Positions 14,202-22,132 of a stretch of 64,000 bases of DNA are shown here, piece after piece (the stretch's first letter is position 1; each line of letters begins with the position of its first letter). The position numbers and the translations under genes were made by a program. The notes beneath the pieces are model-generated. The model made no database searches. It saw only the letters and a list, made by a program, of their open reading frames with translations, and was not told the DNA's origin. The DNA is from Microvirga puerhi. GTDB taxonomy: Bacteria > Pseudomonadota > Alphaproteobacteria > Rhizobiales > Beijerinckiaceae. The stretch is from contig NZ_JAIRBM010000006.1 in the NCBI RefSeq assembly GCF_020089865.1, forward strand, positions 62,001 to 126,000, written 5' to 3'.

Positions 14202-15110
14202 TTGCGCTTCATCGTCGCCGATTGGGGAACGACCCGGTTCCGCGCCTATCTCGTCGAGGAGGAAACCATCCTCGACACGGTGTCCTCCGATGAGGGGGTC
14301 TCCGTGCTCAGGCAAGGCCAGCATCGCGACGTCTTCCTTCGTCGCTGCGCGCATTGGCTGGAAGCCGAACCCAAGGCACCGGTGCTTCTGGTCGGCATGG
14401 TCGGAAGCCGCGAAGGCTGGGTCGTGGCGCCCTACGCCTCCTGCCCGGCGGGCCCGGCGGAAATCGCCAAGGTGATGATCGCGGTCGATCTTGGAAACGG
14501 ACGCAAGGGCCACATCGTACCGGGTCTCTTCTGTGAGCCGGCGCCGGGCGCCGCGGATGTGATGCGCGGCGAGGAAACCCTCGCACTTGGGTCCGGGGTC
14601 TCCGACGGCATCGTCTGCGCGGCCGGCACGCATCCGAAATGGATCGTCATGGAGAAAGGGCGCATCGATCGCTTCGCCACGTCGATGACCGGCGAAATGT
14701 ACGCTCTTCTTCGCGAGTATTCGATGATCGGCCGCCCAGCCACCGAACCGGAAGATCCCCGCGGCTTCGATCTCGGTCTCGACGCCGCCGAGCGCAACAA
14801 TGCGGAAAAAGGCAAGCCCGCTGGCTTGCTTCATTTGCTCTTCGAAGCCCGGGCCGCCGTGGTTTCGGGGCGAATGGCCACGAATCTGCTCGGACCCTAT
14901 CTCTCCGGGCTCCTGACCGGCGACGAGGTCAACAGTGCGCTGACGCAGATCGCACGTCCGACGAAGGTCACGATTCTCGCCGACGCTCAGCGTGCGGATC
15001 TTTACGCCCGCGCACTCGCGCGCCATGGCGTCGGCATCGAAACGAAAGCGTCACGGGACGCCCTGATCGCAGGCCTTTTCCGGATCGTCCGGCATGTTCC
15101 GTCACTCTGA
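14202..15110 (+). CDS. dgoK: 2-dehydro-3-deoxygalactonokinase family sugar kinase
   Basis: The 302-residue protein is a DgoK-type kinase: DWGTTRFRAYL at the N terminus (phosphate-1 motif of the actin-like fold), GMVGSREGW, HIVPGL, and RGEETLALG. DgoK phosphorylates 2-keto-3-deoxygalactonate before DgoA aldol cleavage. No dgoA or galactonate dehydratase is in the window. The gene instead follows upp by 45 bases on the same strand, so it may be co-transcribed with the URC cluster. The start is TTG at 14202, the only codon that preserves the N-terminal motif. Family assignment is firm; the physiological substrate is open. Confidence 0.85.
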   Translation: MRFIVADWGTTRFRAYLVEEETILDTVSSDEGVSVLRQGQHRDVFLRRCAHWLEAEPKAPVLLVGMVGSREGWVVAPYASCPAGPAEIAKVMIAVDLGNGRKGHIVPGLFCEPAPGAADVMRGEETLALGSGVSDGIVCAAGTHPKWIVMEKGRIDRFATSMTGEMYALLREYSMIGRPATEPEDPRGFDLGLDAAERNNAEKGKPAGLLHLLFEARAAVVSGRMATNLLGPYLSGLLTGDEVNSALTQIARPTKVTILADAQRADLYARALARHGVGIETKASRDALIAGLFRIVRHVPSL

Positions 15111-15226
15111 CGGCGTCACGGCATGCAGCTGGCCCGGGACCATCTGCTTCCTGGACAGTAGCAACCGGAATCTCATCGTCTAAACTCGTTTCATCCTTTT
15201 TGAGTCGTTTTTCAGAGACCATCCCC

Positions 15227-16609
15227 ATGTCACATCCCCTGCTCGTCGCATCCGATACCGAAACCCTGCCGATCTGGCTTGCGAACGACATCTCCTGGCC
15301 CGACATCGCTGCGAAGCTCCCGCCACAGGCTCAGGCCTTCGCGCGGTCGCAGGGGTTCGAGGCTAAGGCGGGGAGCCATTGCCTCCTTCCGAACCAGGAC
15401 GGATCTCTCCTGGGCGTCGTCTTCGGGCTCGATGCGGCCGATGCCAAGCGCGTCGATCCGTTCCTTCCAGGCAAGCTCGCCACGCTCCTTCCGGAGGGCA
15501 CCTACCGGTTCGAAACCGACGCACCGAATGCCGACCTCGCGGCCTTGGCGTGGGTTCTGGGTTCCTATTCCTTCGACCGCTACCGCAAGCGCTCGCACAA
15601 AGCGGTCCGTCTCGTCCTTCCACACGGCGTCGATGGCGCGGAAATTTCCCGCATTGCCGAAGCGGTCATGGCGAGCCGCGATCTCGTCAACACGCCGACT
15701 AGCGACCTCGGTCCGGACGGCATCGAGGCCGCAGCGCGCAGGATCGCCGAGAAGCATGGCGCCAGCTTCAAGAGCATCGTGGGAGATGACCTGCTCAAGC
15801 ACAATTTCCCGATGATCCATGCGGTCGGCCGCGCATCCGCGACGCCACCGCGTCTCATCGATTTCACGTGGGGCAAGATGGATGCACCGCGCATCACCCT
15901 CGTGGGCAAGGGCGTCGCCTTCGATACCGGGGGCCTCGACATCAAGCCGGCCTCTTCCATGCTGATGATGCGAAAGGACATGGGTGGGTCCGCAGCGGCG
16001 CTTGCCCTTGCCGACATGATCATGGGCGCCAACCTGCCCGTGCGCCTGCGGGTGCTGATCCCGGCCGTCGAAAATGCCATCTCGGCCAACGCCTTCCGTC
16101 CCGGCGACATCCTTCACAGCCGCAAGGGGCTGAGCGTCGAGATCGGCAACACCGATGCCGAAGGCCGCCTCATCCTGGCCGACGCCCTGGCTCTAGCGGA
16201 CGAGGAGGATCCGGACCTCGTGGTCGATTTCGCCACACTGACGGGAGCAGCCCGCGTCGCCCTCGGCCCGGAACTGCCGCCCTTCTACACCCATGACGAT
16301 ACGCTCGCGGACGAGATCGCCGAGACCGGCGCGACCGTCAACGATCCGGTCTGGCGCATGCCGCTCTGGCAGCCCTATCACAGCCAGCTCGACTCGAAGT
16401 TCGCTGACGTGAACAATACCGGCGGGCCGATGGCCGGGTCCGTCACGGCGGCGCTCTTTCTGAGCCGCTTCGTGTCCGCGGCGAAAGCCTGGGTCCATTT
16501 CGACATCTTCGCCTGGAACAACGCGACCCGGCCGGGCCGCCCTGAAGGCGGCGAAGTCCAGGCGGCGCGGCTCATGTATGCCCTCTTGAAGAAGCGTTAC
16601 GCTTCCTAA
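15227..16609 (+). CDS. Leucyl aminopeptidase family protein (peptidase M17)
   Basis: A cytosolic metallo-aminopeptidase of family M17 (460 residues). The catalytic core shows LVGKGVAFDTGGLDIKP with the metal-binding Lys and Asp, then NTDAEGRLILADAL with the second metal ligands and the catalytic Arg. The N-terminal domain is short and divergent, as in the alphaproteobacterial M17 group often found beside NlpC/P60 hydrolases. By family it removes N-terminal residues from peptides, perhaps including peptidoglycan-derived ones given the neighbours. ATG at 15227 is preceded by AGAG at nine bases. Confidence 0.9.
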   Translation: MSHPLLVASDTETLPIWLANDISWPDIAAKLPPQAQAFARSQGFEAKAGSHCLLPNQDGSLLGVVFGLDAADAKRVDPFLPGKLATLLPEGTYRFETDAPNADLAALAWVLGSYSFDRYRKRSHKAVRLVLPHGVDGAEISRIAEAVMASRDLVNTPTSDLGPDGIEAAARRIAEKHGASFKSIVGDDLLKHNFPMIHAVGRASATPPRLIDFTWGKMDAPRITLVGKGVAFDTGGLDIKPASSMLMMRKDMGGSAAALALADMIMGANLPVRLRVLIPAVENAISANAFRPGDILHSRKGLSVEIGNTDAEGRLILADALALADEEDPDLVVDFATLTGAARVALGPELPPFYTHDDTLADEIAETGATVNDPVWRMPLWQPYHSQLDSKFADVNNTGGPMAGSVTAALFLSRFVSAAKAWVHFDIFAWNNATRPGRPEGGEVQAARLMYALLKKRYAS

Positions 16610-16637
16610 AGCATAAGATCACACAGCCATTGCAGCC

Positions 16638-16674
16638 TTCGTTTCGGAACCGAATAATCCGGCTCCGAAACGAA
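16638..16674. promoter_or_regulatory. Perfect 11-bp dyad before marR-type gene
   Basis: TTCGTTTCGGA (16638-16648) and TCCGAAACGAA (16664-16674) are perfect inverted repeats separated by 15 bases. Inside, CCG/CGG can extend the pairing after one mismatch. The right arm ends 10 bases before the marR-type ATG, and no T-run follows, so an operator for the downstream regulator or an mRNA hairpin is more likely than a terminator for the aminopeptidase gene. Confidence 0.6.
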
Positions 16675-16684
16675 TGGTGCTGCC

Positions 16685-17032
16685 ATGTCCGTTGCGCTTC
16701 GCGCATCCCAGTCCCTCAAGCTCTGGCACGACGTCCATCTCGATCTCGTCCATGAGGGCAGCGATCTTTCGGCCCGGCAGGTCGCGATCCTGCTGACCAT
16801 CTATCTTGAACCGCCGCCGCACACGGTCCGCGGATTGGCGAAGAAGCTCAACGTTACGAAACCGGTGATCACGCGCGCCCTCGACACGATGGGAAAGCTC
16901 GATCTGGTCTCCCGGCGCCGGGATGAGGCGGATCGGCGCAATGTCGTCATTCAGCGCACGGTCGCTGGCGCTCTTGCCGTGGAGCGGCTAGGAGACGTCA
17001 TCATCGCCCGCGCCAAGGAGCTGCCCGTATGA
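16685..17032 (+). CDS. MarR family winged-helix regulator
   Basis: A small DNA-binding protein (115 residues) with a winged helix-turn-helix: SARQVAILLTIYLEPPPHTVRGLAKKLNVTKPVITRALDTM, then the wing SRRRDEADRRNV. It is shorter than typical MarR proteins (about 140-150), with brief N- and C-terminal dimerisation helices. It lies between the M17 aminopeptidase and the NlpC/P60 gene, overlapping the latter by ATGA. The perfect dyad just upstream suggests autoregulation. The ligand is unknown. Confidence 0.85.
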   Translation: MSVALRASQSLKLWHDVHLDLVHEGSDLSARQVAILLTIYLEPPPHTVRGLAKKLNVTKPVITRALDTMGKLDLVSRRRDEADRRNVVIQRTVAGALAVERLGDVIIARAKELPV

Positions 17033-17886
17033 CCTTCGATCGTCGCATCACGCCTTTTAGGGCCGATCTTGCCGACGACAAGCTGCGTGGGCAGGTGGAG
17101 GTGGCGCGCTTCTCCGCCGGCACGCCACAGCGGGTCGCAAGACCGTTCACCGCCGTGCACCGGCACCCCGCTCCGGATGCGCCCGTCGACACCCAGGCAA
17201 TCTGGGGCGAAAGCGTCACGGTCTATGACGAACACGAGGGCTGGGCCTGGGTGCAACTGCGTGACGACGGCTATGTCGGCTACGTTCGCAGCGCCGATCT
17301 GGGCGCACCCGGCGCAGAGCCGACCCATCGGGTCAGCGCGGTTCGCACGTTCATCTATCCCGGCCCCAACCTGAAGCTGCCGCATGACACCTGGCTGAGC
17401 CTCAACGCCAAGGTCGCGGTGACCGACGTCGAAGGCAACTATGCGCGCCTCGCCACGGGCGGTTTCGTCTACGCGCCCCATCTGACTGCGCTCGGGACCT
17501 TTGAAAACGATTACACTGCCGTTGCGGAACGCCTCCTGCACACCCCCTATCTCTGGGGCGGCAAGACGAGTCTCGGTCTCGACTGCTCGGGTCTTGCCCA
17601 GACGGTGCTGGCCGCGGCCGGCATTCCCGCGCCGCGAGACAGCGACATGCAGGAGCAGCAACTCGGGACCTCCGTTGCCGTGACGCCGGACCTCGGCGGC
17701 CTTCGGCGCGGCGATCTCGTGTTCTGGAAGGGCCATGTGGGCCTGATGCTGGACGCAACGCGCCTGATCCACGCGACGGGACATACGATGACCGTCACCA
17801 TCGAGCCGCTCGCGGTTGCCGAAGAACGGATCCGCCTGACGAGCTACGGCCCGATCAGCAGCGTCAAGCGCCTTGCTCCTCGATAA
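17029..17886 (+). CDS. NlpC/P60 family (C40) cell-wall hydrolase
   Basis: A 285-residue protein with two SH3-like modules (about residues 45-155, including WAWVQLRDDGYVGYV and FIYPGPNLKLP) and a C-terminal NlpC/P60 cysteine peptidase domain. The catalytic triad can be read as Cys in LGLDCSGL, His in KGHVGLML and a His in the HATGH region. By family it cleaves peptide stems of peptidoglycan, typically D-Glu-diaminopimelate bonds. No signal peptide is visible, so it may act on muropeptides in the cytoplasm together with the upstream aminopeptidase. Its TAA is directly adjacent to the stop codon of the opposite-strand ghrA. Confidence 0.9.
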   Translation: MTFDRRITPFRADLADDKLRGQVEVARFSAGTPQRVARPFTAVHRHPAPDAPVDTQAIWGESVTVYDEHEGWAWVQLRDDGYVGYVRSADLGAPGAEPTHRVSAVRTFIYPGPNLKLPHDTWLSLNAKVAVTDVEGNYARLATGGFVYAPHLTALGTFENDYTAVAERLLHTPYLWGGKTSLGLDCSGLAQTVLAAAGIPAPRDSDMQEQQLGTSVAVTPDLGGLRRGDLVFWKGHVGLMLDATRLIHATGHTMTVTIEPLAVAEERIRLTSYGPISSVKRLAPR

Positions 17887-18828
17887 CTAATACCCGCGGG
17901 TGAGATCCACCACGTTCTGAAACGGCTCTCCGGCCTCGTGACGTCGGATCTGGCTTGCGATGTATCGCGCGGTCATGTCCGGATCGCTCACGGCGGAATT
18001 GTGCGGCGTCACCGTCACGCGCGGGTGGGTCCAGAGAGGCGAATCCTGGGGCAGAGGCTCGACCTGAAACACATCGAGGGTAGCTGCCTTCAGCACGCCC
18101 GCATCGAGAGCCTCGACGATATCCGTTTCGACCTGCAGGCCTCCGCGCCCGACATTGATCAGGGCCGGCCCACCCAGCCGCCCATCCTGTGCCAATTTCG
18201 CGAAGAGCGATTTGTTGAGAATGCCGCGCGTATCGGGGGTCAGCGGCAGGAGGCTCACCAGAATATCCGTCCGCGCCAGAAAGCGCGTCAGCCCTTCCTC
18301 GCCCGAGAAGATCTGGAATCCCTCGACGGTCTTCGGCGCCCGGCTCCATCCGGCTACGTCGAAGCCCATGATCTGGAGTTTCCGCGCCGCGTCCTGCCCC
18401 AGCACGCCGAAGCCCATCATGCCGACGCGCACATCGCTCGCGACCGGCGGATTGCGATCGGGCTCCCAGGTCCTGGCGCGTTGGGCAGTATCGTAGCGGC
18501 GCTGCTCGCGCAGATACATGAGGCAGTGCAGCACCACGTATTCGCTCATGCGGCGGGTCAGGTCGTCCTGCGACACGCGAACGATCGGAACGTCGGGAAG
18601 GCTCGGATATCCCATCAGATGGTCGACACCCGCACCGAGCGAGAAGATCGCCTCGAGGGCCGGCAGGTCGGAAAGGCTGCCAGGCTTGGGACCCCAGGTC
18701 GCCACATAGCGGACCTTGCTCCGCTCGAACGGCTCCCCGAGCACGACGACGGGATGCTCAGGCAGGTATTGCCCGAACCGTTCGACCCAGGGCTTCGGAT
18801 CCCAGGTCAAGGCAACGAGAAGGGTCAC
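17887..18828 (-). CDS. ghrA: Glyoxylate/hydroxypyruvate reductase A family
   Basis: A D-isomer-specific 2-hydroxyacid dehydrogenase (313 residues) of the GhrA branch. The NAD(P)-binding fold shows VGMMGFGVLGQDAARKL, with catalytic Arg in NVGRGG, Glu in VFQVEPLP and His in TPHNSA. It reduces glyoxylate or hydroxypyruvate with NADPH by family knowledge. The GTG start at 18828 overlaps the deoA stop (GTGA), making it the last gene of the nucleoside operon, which is unusual company for this enzyme. It converges with the NlpC/P60 gene with no spacer. Confidence 0.88.
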   Translation of the reverse strand: MTLLVALTWDPKPWVERFGQYLPEHPVVVLGEPFERSKVRYVATWGPKPGSLSDLPALEAIFSLGAGVDHLMGYPSLPDVPIVRVSQDDLTRRMSEYVVLHCLMYLREQRRYDTAQRARTWEPDRNPPVASDVRVGMMGFGVLGQDAARKLQIMGFDVAGWSRAPKTVEGFQIFSGEEGLTRFLARTDILVSLLPLTPDTRGILNKSLFAKLAQDGRLGGPALINVGRGGLQVETDIVEALDAGVLKAATLDVFQVEPLPQDSPLWTHPRVTVTPHNSAVSDPDMTARYIASQIRRHEAGEPFQNVVDLTRGY

Positions 18829-20147
18829 GCAGTCGCTCCGATATGTTCGAGAACCAGCTTGCCGGGATGTGCGGCGCTGTCGCCGATCGTATAGGCGGCG
18901 CGCACGGCTCGCGCTGCGGCGTCGGCCGCCTCCGGCGTCTGCGCATGCACGATGGCGAGCGGACGCTCGCTGTCGACGGTCGCGCCGATCTCGGCAAGAT
19001 TTGTGAGACCCACCGCGTGATCCACCGGATCCTGCGGGCGCGTGCGTCCGCCGCCCAGCGCGACGACGGCAATACCGATATCGCGTGTCGCGGCGCGTTG
19101 TACGATTCCGGGCCGTTCCGCATGGATCTCGCGAACGACGGGCGCCGTCACGAGATGCTTCTCGGGACGCTCCAGCAGATCCGCCGGTCCTCCGAGCGCG
19201 ACCACCATGCGGCTGAAGATCTCCGCCGCCTTTCCGGATGTGATCGCCTCCTCAATGCGGGACCGCGCCTCGGCCAAGGTCGCGACGATCCTGCCGAGAA
19301 CCAGCATCTCGGCACAGAGCGCAACGTTGACCTCGTGAAAGCGCGGCTCGCGACGCCGACCGGTCAGATAGTCGGCGATATAGGCGACCTCGACGGCATT
19401 GCCTGCGGCCGATGCGAGAGGCTCGTTCATGTCGGTGAGAAGCGCGCTCGTCGGCAGGCCGGCGCGGTTGGCGACGAGCACGAGGCTTTCTGCGAGCGCG
19501 CGGGCATCGGCCGGGTTGTCCATGAAGGCACCGGAGCCGCACTTCACGTCCATGACGAGGCCCTGCAGCCCTGCTGCAAGCTTCTTGGAGAGAATCGAAG
19601 CGGTGATCAGATCCACCGATTCCACCGTCGCAGTCACGTCGCGGATGGCATAGAGCCGTTTGTCCGCCGGTGCGAGATCCGCCGTCTGGCCAATGATGGC
19701 ACAGCCGATCTCCCGCGTGACACGGCGGAAGGTGTCGATGTCGGGTTGCGAGACGTAGCCCGGGATGGAATCGAGTTTGTCGAGCGTCCCGCCGGTATGT
19801 CCGAGGCCGCGACCGGAGATCATGGGCACGTAGCCGCCGCAAGCCGCGACGGCAGGCGCCAGAGCCAGGCTGATCGTGTCGCCCACGCCGCCCGTCGAGT
19901 GCTTGTCGAGCACCGGACCGGGCAGGTCCCATGTCAGGACGTCACCGGACTGCATCATCGCGCGCGTCAGCGCCACGCGCTCCGGCACGGACAAACCCCG
20001 AAAGAATATCGCCATGGCGAAGGACGCTGCCTGACCTTCCGTGACGCGGCCCGATGTCATGCCCTCGATGAAGGCCTGAATCTGCCCGGCCTCGAGAGTG
20101 CCGCCGTCGCGTTTGCGGCGGATGATTTCCTGCGGCAGGATCGACAT
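18825..20147 (-). CDS. deoA: Thymidine phosphorylase
   Basis: DeoA (440 residues) splits thymidine and deoxyuridine with phosphate into the base and deoxyribose 1-phosphate. Recognised by LPQEIIRRKRDGGTL, the phosphate-binding DKHSTGGVGDT, GRGLGHTGGTLDKL, and VMDVKCGSGAFM. ATG at 20147 is chosen (MSILPQE); it lies one base after the deoC stop. An upstream in-frame extension inside deoC is less likely. Products feed DeoB and DeoC. The gene overlaps ghrA by four bases. Confidence 0.94.
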   Translation of the reverse strand: MSILPQEIIRRKRDGGTLEAGQIQAFIEGMTSGRVTEGQAASFAMAIFFRGLSVPERVALTRAMMQSGDVLTWDLPGPVLDKHSTGGVGDTISLALAPAVAACGGYVPMISGRGLGHTGGTLDKLDSIPGYVSQPDIDTFRRVTREIGCAIIGQTADLAPADKRLYAIRDVTATVESVDLITASILSKKLAAGLQGLVMDVKCGSGAFMDNPADARALAESLVLVANRAGLPTSALLTDMNEPLASAAGNAVEVAYIADYLTGRRREPRFHEVNVALCAEMLVLGRIVATLAEARSRIEEAITSGKAAEIFSRMVVALGGPADLLERPEKHLVTAPVVREIHAERPGIVQRAATRDIGIAVVALGGGRTRPQDPVDHAVGLTNLAEIGATVDSERPLAIVHAQTPEAADAAARAVRAAYTIGDSAAHPGKLVLEHIGATA

Positions 20148-20148
20148 G

Positions 20149-20910
20149 TCAGTAGGCTCCGACGGCGGCGCTGCCGGCGCGTCCTTCGATGGCGGCAATC
20201 AGGGCATCGAAAACGCTGCTCGCGCCGATGCGGAAGGTCCTCGGCGTCGCCCAATCCGACCCCATGATGCGATCCGCGAGATCGAGATAGATTCCGGCAT
20301 CGGCCACGCTGCGAATGCCGCCGGACGGCTTGAGTCCCACGGGCCGCCCTGAAGCCTTGATGGCCTTGAGCATGATCTCCGCCGCTTCCGGTGTTGCCGA
20401 GACGGGCGTCTTGCCGGTCGATGTCTTGATGAAGTCCGCGCCCGCTTCGATGGCGATGCGGCTCGCCAGGTCGATCAGCGCAGGATCTTCCAGCATGCCA
20501 GTTTCGAGAATGACCTTCAGCAGCCGGCCATGGTCGACGACATCGCGGACGGCCTCGATCATTTCCGTCACGGTCTTCGTGTCGCCACGGCGAAGCGCCT
20601 CGTAGGGCATGACGAGATCGATCTCGTTCGCACCATCGCTCAGAGCCTCGCGCACGTCGTCGATGACGCGCTCCACATCCCCGCCGCCGGTGGGGAAATT
20701 CACGACAGTGGCGATCCGTACCGGCGAGCCGCGCAACGCGTCGCGCGCACGGCCGACGAATTGCGGCCAGACGCAGACGGCCGCGACCGGGCCGCGCGGA
20801 TCGACGGCCTTCGCGCACAACGCATCGATGGCCTGGTCCGTGCAATTGTCCGTCAGGTCCGTCAGGTCGAGACTGCGCAGAGCGCGCTGGGCAAGGCTGA
20901 CATCAGACAT
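20149..20910 (-). CDS. deoC: Deoxyribose-phosphate aldolase
   Basis: DeoC (253 residues) cleaves 2-deoxyribose 5-phosphate to acetaldehyde and glyceraldehyde 3-phosphate. The class I aldolase signature is clear: IDLVMPYEAL, LKVILETGML with the active-site Lys, and FIKTSTGK with the Schiff-base Lys, then GLKPSGGIR. The ATG at 20908-20910 overlaps the 3' end of the purine nucleoside phosphorylase gene by eight bases, consistent with translational coupling. The frame is open far upstream, but only this start gives the family N terminus. Confidence 0.94.
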   Translation of the reverse strand: MSDVSLAQRALRSLDLTDLTDNCTDQAIDALCAKAVDPRGPVAAVCVWPQFVGRARDALRGSPVRIATVVNFPTGGGDVERVIDDVREALSDGANEIDLVMPYEALRRGDTKTVTEMIEAVRDVVDHGRLLKVILETGMLEDPALIDLASRIAIEAGADFIKTSTGKTPVSATPEAAEIMLKAIKASGRPVGLKPSGGIRSVADAGIYLDLADRIMGSDWATPRTFRIGASSVFDALIAAIEGRAGSAAVGAY

Positions 20911-21721
20911 GGGAAAGCTCCGCAACGAAGGCGCGAATGAGTCGCTTGAACTTCTCGGAGGCCTCGGCCGCCGTGTCCTTGGTCTCCTGGTGGGAGGGCG
21001 AGGCTCCTTCGATCCCTGCGGCCAGATTGGTGACGACGGACACGGCAGCGACCTTGAGGCCGTAATAACGCGCAAGGATGACTTCCGGCACGGTGGACAT
21101 GCCGACGAGATCGCCGCCGAGCGTCTGGACCATGCGGATCTCCGCCGGCGTTTCGAAGCTCGGACCGGACAGCCAGGCATAGACGCCCTCAGGCAATGCA
21201 ATCCCCGCCTTGGCGGCGGCATTCTGAAGGATGCCGCGCGAGGTTTCGTCATACGCTCCCGTAAGTGAGACGAAACGCTGCTCGGTATGATCCCGCAGGA
21301 GCGGGTTCGTGCCGGACAGGTTGAGGTGATCGCTGATGGCGACGAGACTGCCGGGGCGGATATGCGCACGCACGGATCCGGCCGCGTTGGTGAGTACCAG
21401 GAGCGGCACTCCGAGTTCCTTCACCACGGCGACGGGGACGCGCATGGCGCCCGCATCGCCCGTTTCGTAGTAATGCGCCCGCCCTTGGAACAGCAGCACG
21501 CGCCGGCCTTCCAGCATGCCCGCCACCAGCCGCCCCGCATGGCCGGAGACGCCGCTCTTGGGAAAATGGGGAATATCGGCATAAGGCAGGCTCACGGTGT
21601 CGGTGAGCGCGTCGGCGAGGGATCCCAGCCCAGTGCCGAGCACGATGGCCGCATCGAACGATCCTGCGATCCCCTTGGCGCGCACGAATTCGACGGCTTC
21701 CTGAACGTTCGGATGAATCAT
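20903..21721 (-). CDS. punA: Purine nucleoside phosphorylase (PNP class I, trimeric type)
   Basis: A 272-residue phosphorylase that cleaves inosine, guanosine or xanthosine with phosphate. The N terminus AAIVLGTGLGSLAD, PHFPKSGVSGHAGRL (phosphate site), QGRAHYYETG, LTNAAGSVR and GLKVAAVSVVTNLAAG place it in the mammalian-like trimeric group rather than DeoD. ATG at 21721 (MIHPNVQEAVE) is chosen. It lies five bases after cdd and overlaps deoC by eight. It supplies (deoxy)ribose 1-phosphate to DeoB. Confidence 0.93.
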   Translation of the reverse strand: MIHPNVQEAVEFVRAKGIAGSFDAAIVLGTGLGSLADALTDTVSLPYADIPHFPKSGVSGHAGRLVAGMLEGRRVLLFQGRAHYYETGDAGAMRVPVAVVKELGVPLLVLTNAAGSVRAHIRPGSLVAISDHLNLSGTNPLLRDHTEQRFVSLTGAYDETSRGILQNAAAKAGIALPEGVYAWLSGPSFETPAEIRMVQTLGGDLVGMSTVPEVILARYYGLKVAAVSVVTNLAAGIEGASPSHQETKDTAAEASEKFKRLIRAFVAELSHV

Positions 21722-21726
21722 GATCC

Positions 21727-22131
21727 CTATCGGTCTGCCAGGTTGTCGGGTCCAAACGAGAACGGCAGCAGTTCGTCGAGCGTGAAGCTTTTGCGGATTC
21801 CCTCCGGTCCCGCAACATGGATCGGCGTCTGCGGCTGCGCGAATTCGCGGATGCGCTGGCGGCATCCGCCGCAGGGCGTGACGAGATGCTCGCCCTCCCC
21901 CATGACGACGATGGCGGCGATCCGGTTTTCTCCGGCCGCCACCATGGCCGCGATGGCCCCAGCCTCGGCGCAGGTGCCGACGGGATAGGCGGCATTCTCC
22001 ACGTTGCAGCCCGAAAAGATTTGCCCCGATGGCGTCGCGATCGCCGCGCCGACCTTGAACCGCGAATAGGGTGCGTAGGCCTTCTCCTGAATCGCCTTGG
22101 CGGCGCTGAAAAGTGCGTCGAGCTTGGCCAT
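21727..22131 (-). CDS. cdd: Cytidine deaminase
   Basis: A small (134-residue) homotetrameric-type cytidine deaminase converting cytidine and deoxycytidine to uridine and deoxyuridine. Zinc ligands are visible in TCAEAGAI (Cys, catalytic Glu) and PCGGCRQ (two Cys). NVENAAYPVG is the nucleoside-binding stretch. The reaction makes substrates for the downstream thymidine phosphorylase. It follows the permease gene by one base (TGACATG). Confidence 0.94.
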   Translation of the reverse strand: MAKLDALFSAAKAIQEKAYAPYSRFKVGAAIATPSGQIFSGCNVENAAYPVGTCAEAGAIAAMVAAGENRIAAIVVMGEGEHLVTPCGGCRQRIREFAQPQTPIHVAGPEGIRKSFTLDELLPFSFGPDNLADR

Positions 22132-22132
22132 G

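Noticed and set aside
16638..16674. The dyad after the M17 gene as its terminator
   Set aside because: The loop is long (15 bases) and no T-run follows; an operator or leader hairpin fits better.
20911..21369. Upstream extension of deoC in the same frame
   Set aside because: The extra residues are Arg/Ser/Pro-rich and overlap the purine nucleoside phosphorylase gene; the ATG at 20910 gives the family N terminus.
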